Shown one piece after another: positions 23,357 to 30,920 of a DNA stretch of 32,682 nt. The DNA is taken from positions 1-32,682 of the forward strand of contig JAFZPJ010000053.1 in NCBI GenBank assembly GCA_017550385.1, given 5' to 3'. Each line of letters starts with the position of its first letter. The first letter of the stretch is position 1. A program made the position numbers and the translations under genes. The notes beneath the pieces are model-generated. The model saw only the letters and a program-made list of their open reading frames with translations. It ran no database searches and had not been told where the DNA came from. Origin of the DNA: Clostridiales bacterium. Its GTDB lineage: Bacteria; Bacillota; Clostridia; Saccharofermentanales; Saccharofermentanaceae.

Positions 23357-24235
23357 ATGGCAGCAACTAAAAAAGGTTTAGGCAAAGGCTTGGGCGCACT
23401 GCTCTCATCAGAGGGTATCCCGGAGGATCAGAAGGACTCCGTAGTAGAGCTTAAGATCAACGATGTATCACCGAATACGGATCAGCCTCGTAAGACTTTC
23501 AATGAAGAGAAGCTTAACGAGCTCGCTGATTCCATCAAGGAGAACGGCATCATCATGCCCATCATCGTTCAGCGTAAGGCTAAGGGCTATACGATCGTAG
23601 CAGGTGAGAGAAGATGGAGAGCCGCAAGGATCGCAGGCCTCAAGCTCATTCCGGCTATCGTAAGAGAGCTTACGGACAAGCAGGTCATGGAGCAGGCCCT
23701 CATCGAGAACCTTCAGAGAGAGGATCTGAACCCTCTTGAAGAAGCTGAAGCTATGCAGAGCCTCATCAAGACTCACCATATGACACAGGATGCGCTTGCA
23801 AAGAAGCTCGGCAAGCCCAGAGCAACAATAGCTAACGCTCTGCGTCTTCTTAATCTTGATGAATCACTGCATGAGTTCCTTGCGCGCGGAGACCTCTCTG
23901 CAGGCCACGCTAAGGCCATCCTGAGCCTCAAGGATAAGGAAGACCAGCGTAAGGTCGCAGACGTCGTCATAGCGCGCGATATGAGCGTCAGACAGGCCGA
24001 GGAGTTCGTCCGTAAGTATGTAGACGCACAGAATAACCCGAAGCCCGCTGCAAAGGCCGTAGAGCTCGATCCCCAGGCTAAGCTCAGCATCAAGGAAGTA
24101 GAGACCAGACTGAAGAAGTCTTTGGGTTCCAGAGTCAGGATCAAGCCGTCCGGAGATGCTTCCGGCAAGGGTAAGATCGTAATCGATTACAAGAACCCCG
24201 AAGATCTCGACAGACTGCTTGAGATACTCGGATAA
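23357..24235 (+). CDS. parB: Chromosome partitioning protein ParB (Spo0J)
   Basis: 292 aa. N-terminal ParA-stimulating basic region (KKGLGKGLGALLS), CTPase domain with TIVAGERRWRAARIAGL and ALIENLQREDLNPLEEAEAM, HTH parS-binding domain (MTQDALAKKLGKPRATIANA LRLL), and a C-terminal dimerisation domain rich in Lys (VETRLKKSLGSRVRIKPSG, GKIVIDYKNPEDLDRLLEIL). It loads at parS as a CTP-dependent sliding clamp and recruits SMC. The partner sites are at 22389 and 22438, outside the parB gene, whereas one B. subtilis parS is inside spo0J. GGGGAG precedes the ATG. Confidence 0.96.
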   Translation: MAATKKGLGKGLGALLSSEGIPEDQKDSVVELKINDVSPNTDQPRKTFNEEKLNELADSIKENGIIMPIIVQRKAKGYTIVAGERRWRAARIAGLKLIPAIVRELTDKQVMEQALIENLQREDLNPLEEAEAMQSLIKTHHMTQDALAKKLGKPRATIANALRLLNLDESLHEFLARGDLSAGHAKAILSLKDKEDQRKVADVVIARDMSVRQAEEFVRKYVDAQNNPKPAAKAVELDPQAKLSIKEVETRLKKSLGSRVRIKPSGDASGKGKIVIDYKNPEDLDRLLEILG

Positions 24236-24254
24236 CTGCCCCTTCGGCGCATAG

Positions 24255-24283
24255 TTGAAAACCTACCACAAATCGTATATACT
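24255..24283 (+). promoter_or_regulatory. tRNA-Ser promoter
   Basis: TTGAAA (24255-24260), 17-bp spacer, TATACT (24278-24283), starting transcription about 10 bases before the tRNA. Confidence 0.72.
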
Positions 24284-24300
24284 TAAGTGCCTTTAGGTAC

Positions 24301-24389
24301 GGAGCTGTATCGAAGTGGTCATAACGAGGCGGTCTTGAAAACCGTTTGCCTTCACGGGCACCAGGGTTCGAATCCCTGCGGCTCCGCCA
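24301..24389 (+). tRNA. tRNA-Ser (anticodon UGA)
   Basis: 89 bases including an encoded CCA. The 7-bp acceptor stem pairs GGAGCTG with CGGCTCC; the anticodon loop CTTGAAA has TGA at 24336-24338, reading UCA serine codons; a long variable arm (TGCC/GGCA) and the T-arm AGGGTTCGAATCCCT are present. The long variable arm is the mark of class II tRNA. G is the discriminator base, as needed for serine identity. Confidence 0.97.
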
Positions 24390-24394
24390 GAAAC

Positions 24395-24436
24395 AAAATC
24401 CCGAATGCCTGATATACAGGGCCTTCGGGATTTTTA
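24395..24436 (+). terminator. tRNA-Ser terminator
   Basis: AAAATCCCGAA (24395-24405) pairs with TTCGGGATTTTT (24424-24435), with an inner CCTG/CAGG hairpin, followed by the T run. Confidence 0.85.
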
Positions 24437-24437
24437 T

Positions 24438-24466
24438 TTGTCTGACTGTAGGCTTTGAAGTAAAAT
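24438..24466 (+). promoter_or_regulatory. Candidate promoter of the methyltransferase gene
   Basis: TTGTCT (24438-24443), 17-bp spacer and TAAAAT (24461-24466), immediately after the tRNA terminator and 30 bases before the ATG. Confidence 0.5.
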
Positions 24467-24495
24467 CTGAACAGCTTCAATAAGGAGATAGGAAT

Positions 24496-25302
24496 ATGGA
24501 TATCAAGGACAGCAGGATCGATGCCGGCAAGGCGTTTGACTGGGGAAAGACATCAGAAGCTTACGCCAAATACAGGGACATATATCCGGCAGAATTCTAT
24601 CAGAAGGTTGCTGACAGAGGCCTGTGCATCAAGGGACAGAGAGTTCTTGACCTCGGAACGGGCACGGGTGTATTGCCGCGCAACATGTATAAGTTCGGGG
24701 CAGACTGGGTCGGTACGGATATCTCGCCGGAGCAGATAGAACAGGCAAAGCGTCTTGCCGAAGAAGCCGGCATGAACATTGATTTTCGGGCTGTCTCTGC
24801 CGAGAAGCTCGATTTTCCTTCCGAGGCGTTTGACGTGCTGACTGCCTGCCAGTGCTTCTGGTATTTTGATCACGACAAGGTGGCTCCGGAGTTTCACCGC
24901 ATACTCAAAAAAGACGGAAGACTCGTCGTGCTTTTTATGGCGTGGCTGCCCTTTGAAGACGAGATCGCAGGCAAGAGCGAAGACATCGTGCGCAAGTACA
25001 GTCCCGACTGGTCGGGCGGAGGCGAGACAAAGCACCCCATTTTTATACCGGATGTGATGTATGAGTATTTCGAGATGGTCGATCATGAAGAATACGACCT
25101 GGCGGTGCCTTTTACCAGAGAGTCGTGGCACGGAAGGATGTTTGCCTGCAGAGGCGTCGGAGCGTCGCTGTCTCCTGAAGAGCTTGCCAAGTGGGACAAG
25201 GAACACAGGCAGATGCTCAGTGATTATCCGGACAGCTTTGAAGTGAAGCACTATGCCGCAATAGCGGTGCTGAAGAAGAGGGATGCTATAATTAATCCAT
25301 GA
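24496..25302 (+). CDS. Class I SAM-dependent methyltransferase
   Basis: 268 aa. Rossmann-fold methyltransferase: motif I VLDLGTGTGVLPRNMYKFG near residue 50, then VGTDISPEQIEQAKRLAEEA, FRAVSAEKLDFPSEAFDVLTACQCFWYFDHDK (motifs II-IV, quoted in part), and LKKDGRLVVLF. This is the Methyltransf_11/UbiE-like group that uses AdoMet on small molecules; the substrate is unknown. AAGGAG is 8 bases before the ATG. It follows the tRNA-Ser unit and is not linked functionally to parAB. Confidence 0.9.
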   Translation: MDIKDSRIDAGKAFDWGKTSEAYAKYRDIYPAEFYQKVADRGLCIKGQRVLDLGTGTGVLPRNMYKFGADWVGTDISPEQIEQAKRLAEEAGMNIDFRAVSAEKLDFPSEAFDVLTACQCFWYFDHDKVAPEFHRILKKDGRLVVLFMAWLPFEDEIAGKSEDIVRKYSPDWSGGGETKHPIFIPDVMYEYFEMVDHEEYDLAVPFTRESWHGRMFACRGVGASLSPEELAKWDKEHRQMLSDYPDSFEVKHYAAIAVLKKRDAIINP

Positions 25303-25333
25303 TCAGGCAGAGTGGATGGGGGAGTAAATACCT

Positions 25334-25567
25334 ATGAAGAAGTGGATCCCATTTATTATTCTTTTGCTTTTGGCTATAGCTTGTACGATCGTTACGGCCT
25401 TTTGGGGCTTGTTCGCATACCTTGCTCTCACAGGACTGGATCTGCTGGTCACGGCAAAGAAAACACTGCCGCAAGAGACGCTTATTCTGGCAGTAATCTC
25501 ATTAGTACTGTGGCTTACATCCTTTGGTGTGTTGTTCATACAAAAGCCGTATAAAAAGAAAATGTGA
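25334..25567 (+). CDS. Small membrane protein, 77 aa
   Basis: Two to three hydrophobic helices (FIILLLLAIACTIVTAFWGL, FAYLALTGLDLLV, LILAVISLVLWLTSFGVLFI) and a Lys-rich tail. GGGGGAG before the ATG supports expression. It overlaps the next gene's GTG start. No family recognised. Confidence 0.68.
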   Translation: MKKWIPFIILLLLAIACTIVTAFWGLFAYLALTGLDLLVTAKKTLPQETLILAVISLVLWLTSFGVLFIQKPYKKKM

Positions 25568-26049
25568 TCATATGGATTTCGAAGCGTTCAATGAATAACA
25601 AAAAGAAGACAGTGTTTTTGATAATTGTAATGGTGTTGATCAGCTTATTAGCTGTTTGTGTTAATTACATGTATTCGTTGAGTTGCTTAACGGATACTTT
25701 AAAAACGAATTATTTCAATGGACTAACAGAGCTATATGATCCGAATGATAAACTACAGGGTTTTTGTGCCGTTATCTTTATCTTGCCGATAATCTCTTCG
25801 ACCGTTTGTTTTGTGCTTCTGAAATTGAAGCTCAAGATTAAGAGGGTAGTCTGCTTTGGGCTCTCGGCGCTTGTGTTATTTGTTTGTTCTTTACTTGTAG
25901 GACTGTCTGTGATGCTGTATACATACAACTATATTAGTTATTGCAACACCGTAGTTACTGCAAGTGAATCTTCCTGGTATGCTGAACGGGAACAGAAGTA
26001 CATACAAGACAACAGCCCCGCAAATGAGATTATAGTTGCGACTTGGTAA
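25564..26049 (+). CDS. Membrane protein, unknown
   Basis: Up to 161 aa from a GTG at 25564 that overlaps the previous stop; an ATG at 25591 (152 aa) is equally possible because neither has a good ribosome site. Predicted helices: VFLIIVMVLISLLAVCVNYM, FCAVIFILPIISSTVCFVLL and VVCFGLSALVLFVCSLLVGL SVML, then a hydrophilic C-terminus. More AT-rich than neighbouring genes. I do not recognise it. It overlaps the PNPOx-like frame's longer start but not the one I chose. Confidence 0.62.
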   Translation: MIIWISKRSMNNKKKTVFLIIVMVLISLLAVCVNYMYSLSCLTDTLKTNYFNGLTELYDPNDKLQGFCAVIFILPIISSTVCFVLLKLKLKIKRVVCFGLSALVLFVCSLLVGLSVMLYTYNYISYCNTVVTASESSWYAEREQKYIQDNSPANEIIVATW

Positions 26050-26053
26050 GGCT

Positions 26054-26470
26054 ATGGAAAAAGAAGCGATAATCAACTTCATCAAGAAACAAAAGATCAG
26101 CTTTGTGTGCTCGGTCGACGAGAACGGAGCGCCTAACGTCAAGGCTATGCTCAGGCCCAGGAAGCAGGTGGGGCTGAAGGAATTCTATTTCTCTACCAAC
26201 ACGTCTTCGATTCGTGTGCAGCAGTATCTTAACAACCCCAATGCGAGCATATATTTCTATCACAAGGGCCTTATCAAATACACCGGCGTAATGCTTACCG
26301 GCACCATGGAAGTCATGACTGATCAGGAGACCAAGGACATGATCTGGCGCAAGGGCGATACCATGTTCTACAAAGGCGGCGTGACGGATCCCGATTATTG
26401 CGTTCTGAAGTTCACGGCAAAGAGCGGAAGGTATTACTGCGACCTTAAGACCGAGAGCTTCGAAGTATAG
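26054..26470 (+). CDS. Pyridoxamine 5'-phosphate oxidase-like flavin-binding protein
   Basis: 138 aa. The split-barrel pattern is clear: INFIKKQKISFVCSVDENGA PNVKAML at the start, FYFSTNTSSIRVQQYLNNPN A, IYFYHK, and VMLTGTMEVM. Such proteins bind FMN or a related cofactor and reduce small molecules or detoxify; this one is not a full PdxH. I use the ATG at 26054; the frame extends to a TTG at 26036 that would overlap the membrane-protein gene. It converges with the hydrolase gene, 2 bases between stops. Confidence 0.88.
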   Translation: MEKEAIINFIKKQKISFVCSVDENGAPNVKAMLRPRKQVGLKEFYFSTNTSSIRVQQYLNNPNASIYFYHKGLIKYTGVMLTGTMEVMTDQETKDMIWRKGDTMFYKGGVTDPDYCVLKFTAKSGRYYCDLKTESFEV

Positions 26471-26472
26471 TC

Positions 26473-28035
26473 TTATACGTTTCCTGACAGCAGCTCCTTA
26501 ACTATCTCACCGAACTCATCCGGCGAATCATACTGCGGACCGTGGCCCGTGCCTTCTACGCATACGAACGCCTTGTCGGGTGCGGTGATATCATCGCAAT
26601 AAGCCTGCGCCAGCGTCCAGTTGCACGTGTAATCATACTCACCGGAGATAAAATACACCGGCACGTCATAGCTCAACGGATAATCATAGATGTCGAACGA
26701 ATTCAGCATGTCCATGAGGCTGCCTTCCAGTGCGGAATAGCTGCCGAGATCGGTCAGCACCAGATTCCAGCGTATATCGTCTACGCCCGTATAAGGCGAG
26801 AACAGAGCGAGTACTATCGTGTTTGCCGCGCCGGGGTTCGGGTGGTATTTGTTGGTTATCTGACGCAGGGCAGAATAATCTTCGAGCGAATTACTGTTGT
26901 GATAGGCATTGTATGCTTTCACCAGCTCCGTCTCTTCTTCGCTGCCTGCGCTTACCTTGGAAAGGGCGTCCTGATATGCCAGTTTGTCTGACGCGGCAAG
27001 ACATACGCACTGGCCTACGCCGATAAAAGCCGATACCTTATCGCTGTGCTGCTGCACATATATCGCGCCCAAGAGGGAACCGTACGAGTGCCCCATGATT
27101 ATCACTTTGTCCTGCCCGAATCTCTCGCGCACATAATCGACGAGTTCGTCTGTATCCTGCAGCGCCTGCTCGAAGTTAACGGTCTCGTTACCGGGGTCTT
27201 CTCCAGCGTTGTGGTAATACGTCCTGCCGCAGCCTCTCTGGTCCCAGCAGACCACCGTATACTCGTCTATGAGAGGATCCGTGAAGGCGGGCATAATAGG
27301 CGAATCGGGGCTTCCCGGGCCGCCGTGGATGTACACGATGACGGGGTTATCGATGTTCTCACCCCTGATGGAGATATACTGCTCCTGACCGCCGAGTTCG
27401 ACGTAGAGCTGTTCGTTGATGCCCGAAACTGTCCTGATACTGCCCTTGATCCAGTTTGCGTTTCGTACTGCGATGACGGCGGACGTGAACAGCAGGATGA
27501 GCGTGACGGGTATCGCGACGAGCACCTTAAGGACAACTATAACAGGTTTCTTTTTCTTCTTGGGAACGACTTCGTTCCTGTGCATGATGTGGATGCCGAT
27601 GTGGCCGACGGACAGGAAGAGTGCGCTGACGATAAGGAAGATGTTGGAGCCGTATACGCCGAGCAGGAAAAAAGCGATGCAGGGCAGGGAGGCGCCTGCC
27701 ACGGGGAACCCTGCAAAGCTCGAGTACATGTCCGCCATCGTTTTCGCGCTCCTGAAGTACCTGATCCAGTAGAGTTCGTAGAGCACCATGCAGATGAATG
27801 CCGCGATGAGCCAGAGCGACCATATGTTGAAAGGCCTTATGTTGAAGTCGCTGAAGATCAACGCCAGGACGGACGTCGTTGCTTCGCCTATGCGCTCTAT
27901 GAGCAGCAGTAACTTGTTCTCGTTCCCCACATACTTGTCGTAATCCTTTGGCTGGTTCTTCGCCCAGATTATGTTAGGCACGAACAGCAAGACGAGGAAC
28001 AACAATCCTACATAAGAGAAGCCGAAATGAATCAT
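26473..28035 (-). CDS. Fusion of a membrane domain with an alpha/beta hydrolase
   Basis: 520 aa. Residues 1-190: five or six helices starting MIHFGFSYVGLLFLVLLFVP and containing a NIIWAKNQPKDYDKYVGNEN loop, similar to small stand-alone membrane proteins of Clostridia. Residues about 200-520: alpha/beta hydrolase of the proline iminopeptidase type with VYIHGGPGSPDSP (oxyanion hole), WDQRGCGRT, nucleophile Ser in GHSYGSLLGAIYV, Asp in FISGEYDYTC and His in GTGHGPQY. The GGGGG at 28044-28048 supports the ATG at 28035 over a TTG at 28050. The hydrolase would face whichever side the last helix places it; outside is likely. Substrate unknown. Confidence 0.87.
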   Translation of the reverse strand: MIHFGFSYVGLLFLVLLFVPNIIWAKNQPKDYDKYVGNENKLLLLIERIGEATTSVLALIFSDFNIRPFNIWSLWLIAAFICMVLYELYWIRYFRSAKTMADMYSSFAGFPVAGASLPCIAFFLLGVYGSNIFLIVSALFLSVGHIGIHIMHRNEVVPKKKKKPVIVVLKVLVAIPVTLILLFTSAVIAVRNANWIKGSIRTVSGINEQLYVELGGQEQYISIRGENIDNPVIVYIHGGPGSPDSPIMPAFTDPLIDEYTVVCWDQRGCGRTYYHNAGEDPGNETVNFEQALQDTDELVDYVRERFGQDKVIIMGHSYGSLLGAIYVQQHSDKVSAFIGVGQCVCLAASDKLAYQDALSKVSAGSEEETELVKAYNAYHNSNSLEDYSALRQITNKYHPNPGAANTIVLALFSPYTGVDDIRWNLVLTDLGSYSALEGSLMDMLNSFDIYDYPLSYDVPVYFISGEYDYTCNWTLAQAYCDDITAPDKAFVCVEGTGHGPQYDSPDEFGEIVKELLSGNV

Positions 28036-28074
28036 CCTATATACCCCCAAACGGCTCTATTATAGCGCTAAGTG

Positions 28075-28737
28075 TCAGGCAGGTCCCAGAGAATAGACAA
28101 GAAGGCACATCAGGTTGAATACGACATGCACAGCGCAATTCGTCACGAGATTCTTGCGCTTTGCCATGACGAAAGCGAAAACCGCACCGCTGGCGCCGTG
28201 GGGAAGGCAGCTGACGAACTCGGGCAGGCTTACGGCATGCATGTGATAGCAGGTGAACAGCAGCGCCGATAAGATGATGCAGACGGCAACGGGGATCTTG
28301 CTGCGCAGCTTGTGTACCACCAAAAGCCTGAAGAACACCTCTTCTGCTATTGGACCTAAGATGCCCATGACAGGTATGTATACCAATGGCGAGAGGACCT
28401 GCATCGCATTTGCGACGTTATCCGAGTTGATGTCGGAGTAGTCAGGGTAGAAGATGCCCTGCGGGATCGCCCCGATGACCTGTGCGACCGTTATTCCCAA
28501 GATCCCGCCTAATACCCAAAGAGCGTTCTTCAGGGGATACGCCTTCCAATCCTTCAGGCCTTCAGCGAAAACGTCGTGGAACAATACTATGCCCGCTATA
28601 GCGAGTACGACGTATCGCGAGAGTTTGAAGACGTGCGAATCGATGAATTTCGATGCGATGTAGGCTGCGATGAACAGTGCCGCGAATATGGCACACTTTA
28701 ACATAACGCTGCGCTTGGCAGCATTTGAATCAGACAT
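28075..28737 (-). CDS. CPBP-family intramembrane metalloprotease
   Basis: 220 aa, six or more helices. Motifs: PIAEEVFFRLLVV (Glu-Glu and Arg), FTCYHMHAVSLPEF (His) and NCAVHVVFNLMCLL (His, Asn), so the catalytic set is intact. GAGGAAAA precedes the ATG. It starts 16 bases after the XRE gene and is very likely regulated by it. Second CPBP in the window but not a close copy of the first. Confidence 0.88.
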   Translation of the reverse strand: MSDSNAAKRSVMLKCAIFAALFIAAYIASKFIDSHVFKLSRYVVLAIAGIVLFHDVFAEGLKDWKAYPLKNALWVLGGILGITVAQVIGAIPQGIFYPDYSDINSDNVANAMQVLSPLVYIPVMGILGPIAEEVFFRLLVVHKLRSKIPVAVCIILSALLFTCYHMHAVSLPEFVSCLPHGASGAVFAFVMAKRKNLVTNCAVHVVFNLMCLLVYSLGPA

Positions 28738-28753
28738 AAGTTTTCCTCCGTGT

Positions 28754-29299
28754 TTATGCGATAGCTACGTTTACTGCCAGCAGAAGGAACAGTATCGCGA
28801 TAACGACGATGATCATCAGGACTGCGTAGAACAGGTGCTTGAGGCTTCTGTAATTCTTGAAGTCAACGATCATCATCACCGCTCCAGTCAGATACAGTAC
28901 GCCTATGACAGCGGCGACGATCCATCCGGCAGGTGTTCCTTTGAACAGTGACAGTACAAGGACTATGAGAAGTGAGACTGCAAGAATAGCGACAGTCGAC
29001 TTACGCTCCCTTCGGCGGTCTCCGATATTCATCTGAATGGTCTCTGAGACGGCCTTGCTGGCCTCCTCGACGGTTACTGAATCAGATTCATTCTTTTTGC
29101 TGTGCATGAGCTCCAGAAGGCTCAGATCGAGTGCAGAAGACAGAGCATCGAGCGTCTCGATATCCGGATATCCGTGCCCGTTCTCCCATCTGCTGACCGC
29201 CTTATCCGTGACGTTCAGTTTCTCTGCCAACTCTTTCTGGGTCATTCCGGCCGCCTTGCGCTGCTCAGCGATAAATGAACCGAATTCCTTTGTGTCCAT
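28754..29299 (-). CDS. XRE-family regulator with C-terminal membrane helices
   Basis: 181 aa. N-terminal Cro/CI HTH: RKAAGMTQKELAEKLNVTDK AVSRWENG, then a linker and three hydrophobic helices (STVAILAVSLLIVLVLSLF, WIVAAVIGVLYLTGAVMMIV, LFYAVLMIIVVIAILFLLL). Membrane-anchored XRE proteins sense membrane or envelope signals; that is the family's general idea, not shown here. It starts an operon with the CPBP gene. Promoter at 29333-29361; GGGAGG before the ATG. Confidence 0.9.
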   Translation of the reverse strand: MDTKEFGSFIAEQRKAAGMTQKELAEKLNVTDKAVSRWENGHGYPDIETLDALSSALDLSLLELMHSKKNESDSVTVEEASKAVSETIQMNIGDRRRERKSTVAILAVSLLIVLVLSLFKGTPAGWIVAAVIGVLYLTGAVMMIVDFKNYRSLKHLFYAVLMIIVVIAILFLLLAVNVAIA

Positions 29300-29332
29300 T
29301 CCTATGCCTCCCGCATATCCCTTGATGGCTCA

Positions 29333-29361
29333 AGTATAGGTGTGCTCCGGCATCTTTGCAA
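29333..29361 (-). promoter_or_regulatory. Promoter of the XRE-CPBP operon with repeated TTGCAAAG
   Basis: Minus strand: TTGCAA (29356-29361), 17-bp spacer, TATACT (29333-29338). The 8-mer TTGCAAAG that contains the -35 (29354-29361) is repeated 40 bp upstream at 29394-29401, a possible operator pair for the XRE protein. Confidence 0.65.
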
Positions 29362-29420
29362 TCTATGATGCGTAGAGTCCCGTATTTACAAGGCTTTGCA
29401 AGGTTAACAGGCAATAATAT

Positions 29421-29447
29421 ACCCTGCCGGGAATTATCCGACAGGGT
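29421..29447 (-). terminator. Probable terminator after the 57-aa gene
   Basis: ACCCTG (29421-29426) pairs with CAGGGT (29442-29447), extended by CGG/CCG around GAATTAT. On the minus strand it is followed by ATATTATT; on the plus strand by CTTTTGTCTT, so it may work both ways. Confidence 0.6.
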
Positions 29448-29471
29448 CTTTTGTCTTAGTTTAACTTCGGA

Positions 29472-29645
29472 TTACTTGTTGCCGATAGCCTTGTTGATGG
29501 CATCAACATCGGGGAGATCAACGCCGACCTTCTTCTCTACAGCGTCGATGGCATCGTTAGCCATCTTCTTGGCGTTCTCGTCCTTTGCGACCTGGCTCAA
29601 AGCGTCCTGTGCCATATCTTTTGCCTTGTTTACATCAATTTCCAT
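29472..29645 (-). CDS. Small soluble helical protein, 57 aa
   Basis: The frame reads MEIDVNKAKDMAQDALSQVA, then KKMANDAIDAVEKKVGVDLP and ends INKAIGNK. GGGAGG is 7 bases before the ATG and an extended -10 (TGGTAAAAT, minus strand, 29676-29684) lies upstream, with a terminator after it, so it is a complete small gene. It is rich in Ala, Lys and Asp and predicted as amphipathic helices without a membrane span; it resembles small antitoxin-protein-like or stress-type Bacillota proteins only in composition. Function unknown. Confidence 0.72.
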   Translation of the reverse strand: MEIDVNKAKDMAQDALSQVAKDENAKKMANDAIDAVEKKVGVDLPDVDAINKAIGNK

Positions 29646-29728
29646 ACGATACCTCCCATTTGATTTGATACGCCTATTTTACCACTCATAAGGCTGTTGT
29701 TGTTCTACATGAGCTGTGATATATTGAA

Positions 29729-29745
29729 TATATACGAGGTATATA
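29729..29745. repeat. Inverted repeat before the CopG-type gene
   Basis: TATATAC-GAG-GTATATA, perfect 7-bp arms, 37 bases before the ATG at 29783. A fitting place and size for autoregulation by a ribbon-helix-helix protein; inference only. Confidence 0.5.
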
Positions 29746-29782
29746 CTTTTGATATTCGAATGGGATAGTGCAAAGAACAGAT

Positions 29783-30007
29783 ATGCGCAAGGAATATGAC
29801 ATCGATAAACTGAACCCCAGACCTAATCCGTACGCCAAGGAACTCAAAAAGCCGGTATCGATCAAGCTGCCGGTCGTTGTAATCGAATACTTTAAGACTG
29901 AAGCTGACAGAACAGGCATTCCTTATCAGACTCTTATCAACCTTTATCTGATGGAATGCGTTAAGGAAAACAAGAAGATAGACACTTCCTGGAAGAAAGC
30001 CGGTTGA
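29783..30007 (+). CDS. CopG/BrnA-type ribbon-helix-helix antitoxin
   Basis: 74 aa. MRKEYDIDKLNPRPNPYAKE is the typical opening of BrnA/CopG antitoxins, followed by the RHH: VSIKLPVVVIEYFKTEADRT and GIPYQTLINLYLMECVKE. Such proteins neutralise a RelE-fold toxin (BrnT) and repress their operon. No BrnT or other RelE-like ORF lies upstream or downstream; the next gene is a membrane protein. I use the ATG at 29783; the frame extends only to a GTG at 29768. No clear ribosome site. Confidence 0.8.
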   Translation: MRKEYDIDKLNPRPNPYAKELKKPVSIKLPVVVIEYFKTEADRTGIPYQTLINLYLMECVKENKKIDTSWKKAG

Positions 30008-30008
30008 G

Positions 30009-30335
30009 ATGGAGCTTCTTTGCACACAACTTAAGCCGGGCACATGGAGCGACCTTCCGGATTCTACCAAATGGGTGGCAGCAGGAATACTTGTTGCCAT
30101 AGGAGCTCTCTTTCTGTTCATGACATACGGGGCGATGATCTCGAGCAAGAGACACAACACCCACATATCCGGTGTCCCTCTTGTCGGGGGCTTATTCGTG
30201 CTGGTGGGATTCCTCTTATCGCCCGTAAAGTGGCTGGCACTCCTCGCGCTCATCGACCCGGGTATATGGATGATTCCTTACTCGATCTATCTGAACATCA
30301 AAGCGGAGAAAGAGAAGAAAAACGCGGATGACTGA
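30009..30335 (+). CDS. Small membrane protein, 108 aa
   Basis: Three hydrophobic helices: WVAAGILVAIGALFLFMTYG, GVPLVGGLFVLVGFLL and WLALLALIDPGIWMIPYSIY, with a Lys/Glu tail. It starts 1 base after the CopG-type stop, so the two are co-transcribed. A toxin role is possible by position, but the protein is larger and less toxin-like than known small membrane toxins. No family recognised. Its stop lies inside the terminator hairpin of the converging TetR gene. Confidence 0.7.
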   Translation: MELLCTQLKPGTWSDLPDSTKWVAAGILVAIGALFLFMTYGAMISSKRHNTHISGVPLVGGLFVLVGFLLSPVKWLALLALIDPGIWMIPYSIYLNIKAEKEKKNADD

Positions 30336-30347
30336 TGCCATCCGCGC
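30315..30347 (-). terminator. Terminator of the TetR operon
   Basis: Minus strand: CGCGGATG (30340-30347) pairs with CATCCGCG (30324-30331), loop GCATCAGT, followed by TTTTTCTTCT. The hairpin overlaps the last codons of the converging membrane-protein gene and may end that message too. Confidence 0.82.
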
Positions 30348-30353
30348 TTATGT

Positions 30354-30920
30354 TTATTTCTTTATCACCGCGATAATCCACTCGGGATCGGGGATCTTCA
30401 TCTTCGGGTTGTAAGCCAGCTCTTCCATTATTCCCTGGACGGCAGACCAGAAGCACTGCGCGAGCAGATCGGGGTTGCCTTCGCGGAAGATGCCCTTGGC
30501 CTGGCCTGCCTTGATGAGCTTGCTGCTGCCCTTGACCGTATTTACCGACAGCGCGATCTGCCTTGCTTCTTCAGGCATGCCCGGGCGTCTTGCCTGTCCC
30601 ATGAGAACGAACATGTTGAACACCCACGGCTGAGTCTTGCTGTATTCGAACAACTTACCGAGGAAGCCCTTCAGGAACAGCTCGGGATCCATATCGCCTT
30701 CGGGCTTGAAGCTTCCTGTAGCTTCCGCGCCCATCTTGACGAGCTCTGTAAGGAGGCTCTCCTTGGAATCGAAATAGTGGAACAGCAACCCCGTGCTCAT
30801 CGGCACTGCCGCAGCGATATCCGTGATCTTCGTCTCGTAGTAACCCCTGGTCACAAAGAGATTAAGAGCGGTGATGAGAATGGCGTTGCGTTTCTCTTCT
30901 TTCTGTTCCTTGCGTGTCAT
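30354..30920 (-). CDS. TetR/AcrR-family regulator
   Basis: 188 aa. N-terminal HTH: ILITALNLFVTRGYYETKIT DIAAAVPMSTGLLFHYFDSK ESLL, the standard TetR DNA-binding domain; the C-terminal ligand-binding domain is variable. Its ATG overlaps the oxidoreductase stop (ATGA at 30917-30920), so it is translationally coupled. It probably represses the operon from inverted repeats at 32438-32453 and 32487-32502. The ligand is unknown, perhaps a lipid or carotenoid-like compound handled by the oxidoreductase. Confidence 0.9.
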   Translation of the reverse strand: MTRKEQKEEKRNAILITALNLFVTRGYYETKITDIAAAVPMSTGLLFHYFDSKESLLTELVKMGAEATGSFKPEGDMDPELFLKGFLGKLFEYSKTQPWVFNMFVLMGQARRPGMPEEARQIALSVNTVKGSSKLIKAGQAKGIFREGNPDLLAQCFWSAVQGIMEELAYNPKMKIPDPEWIIAVIKK

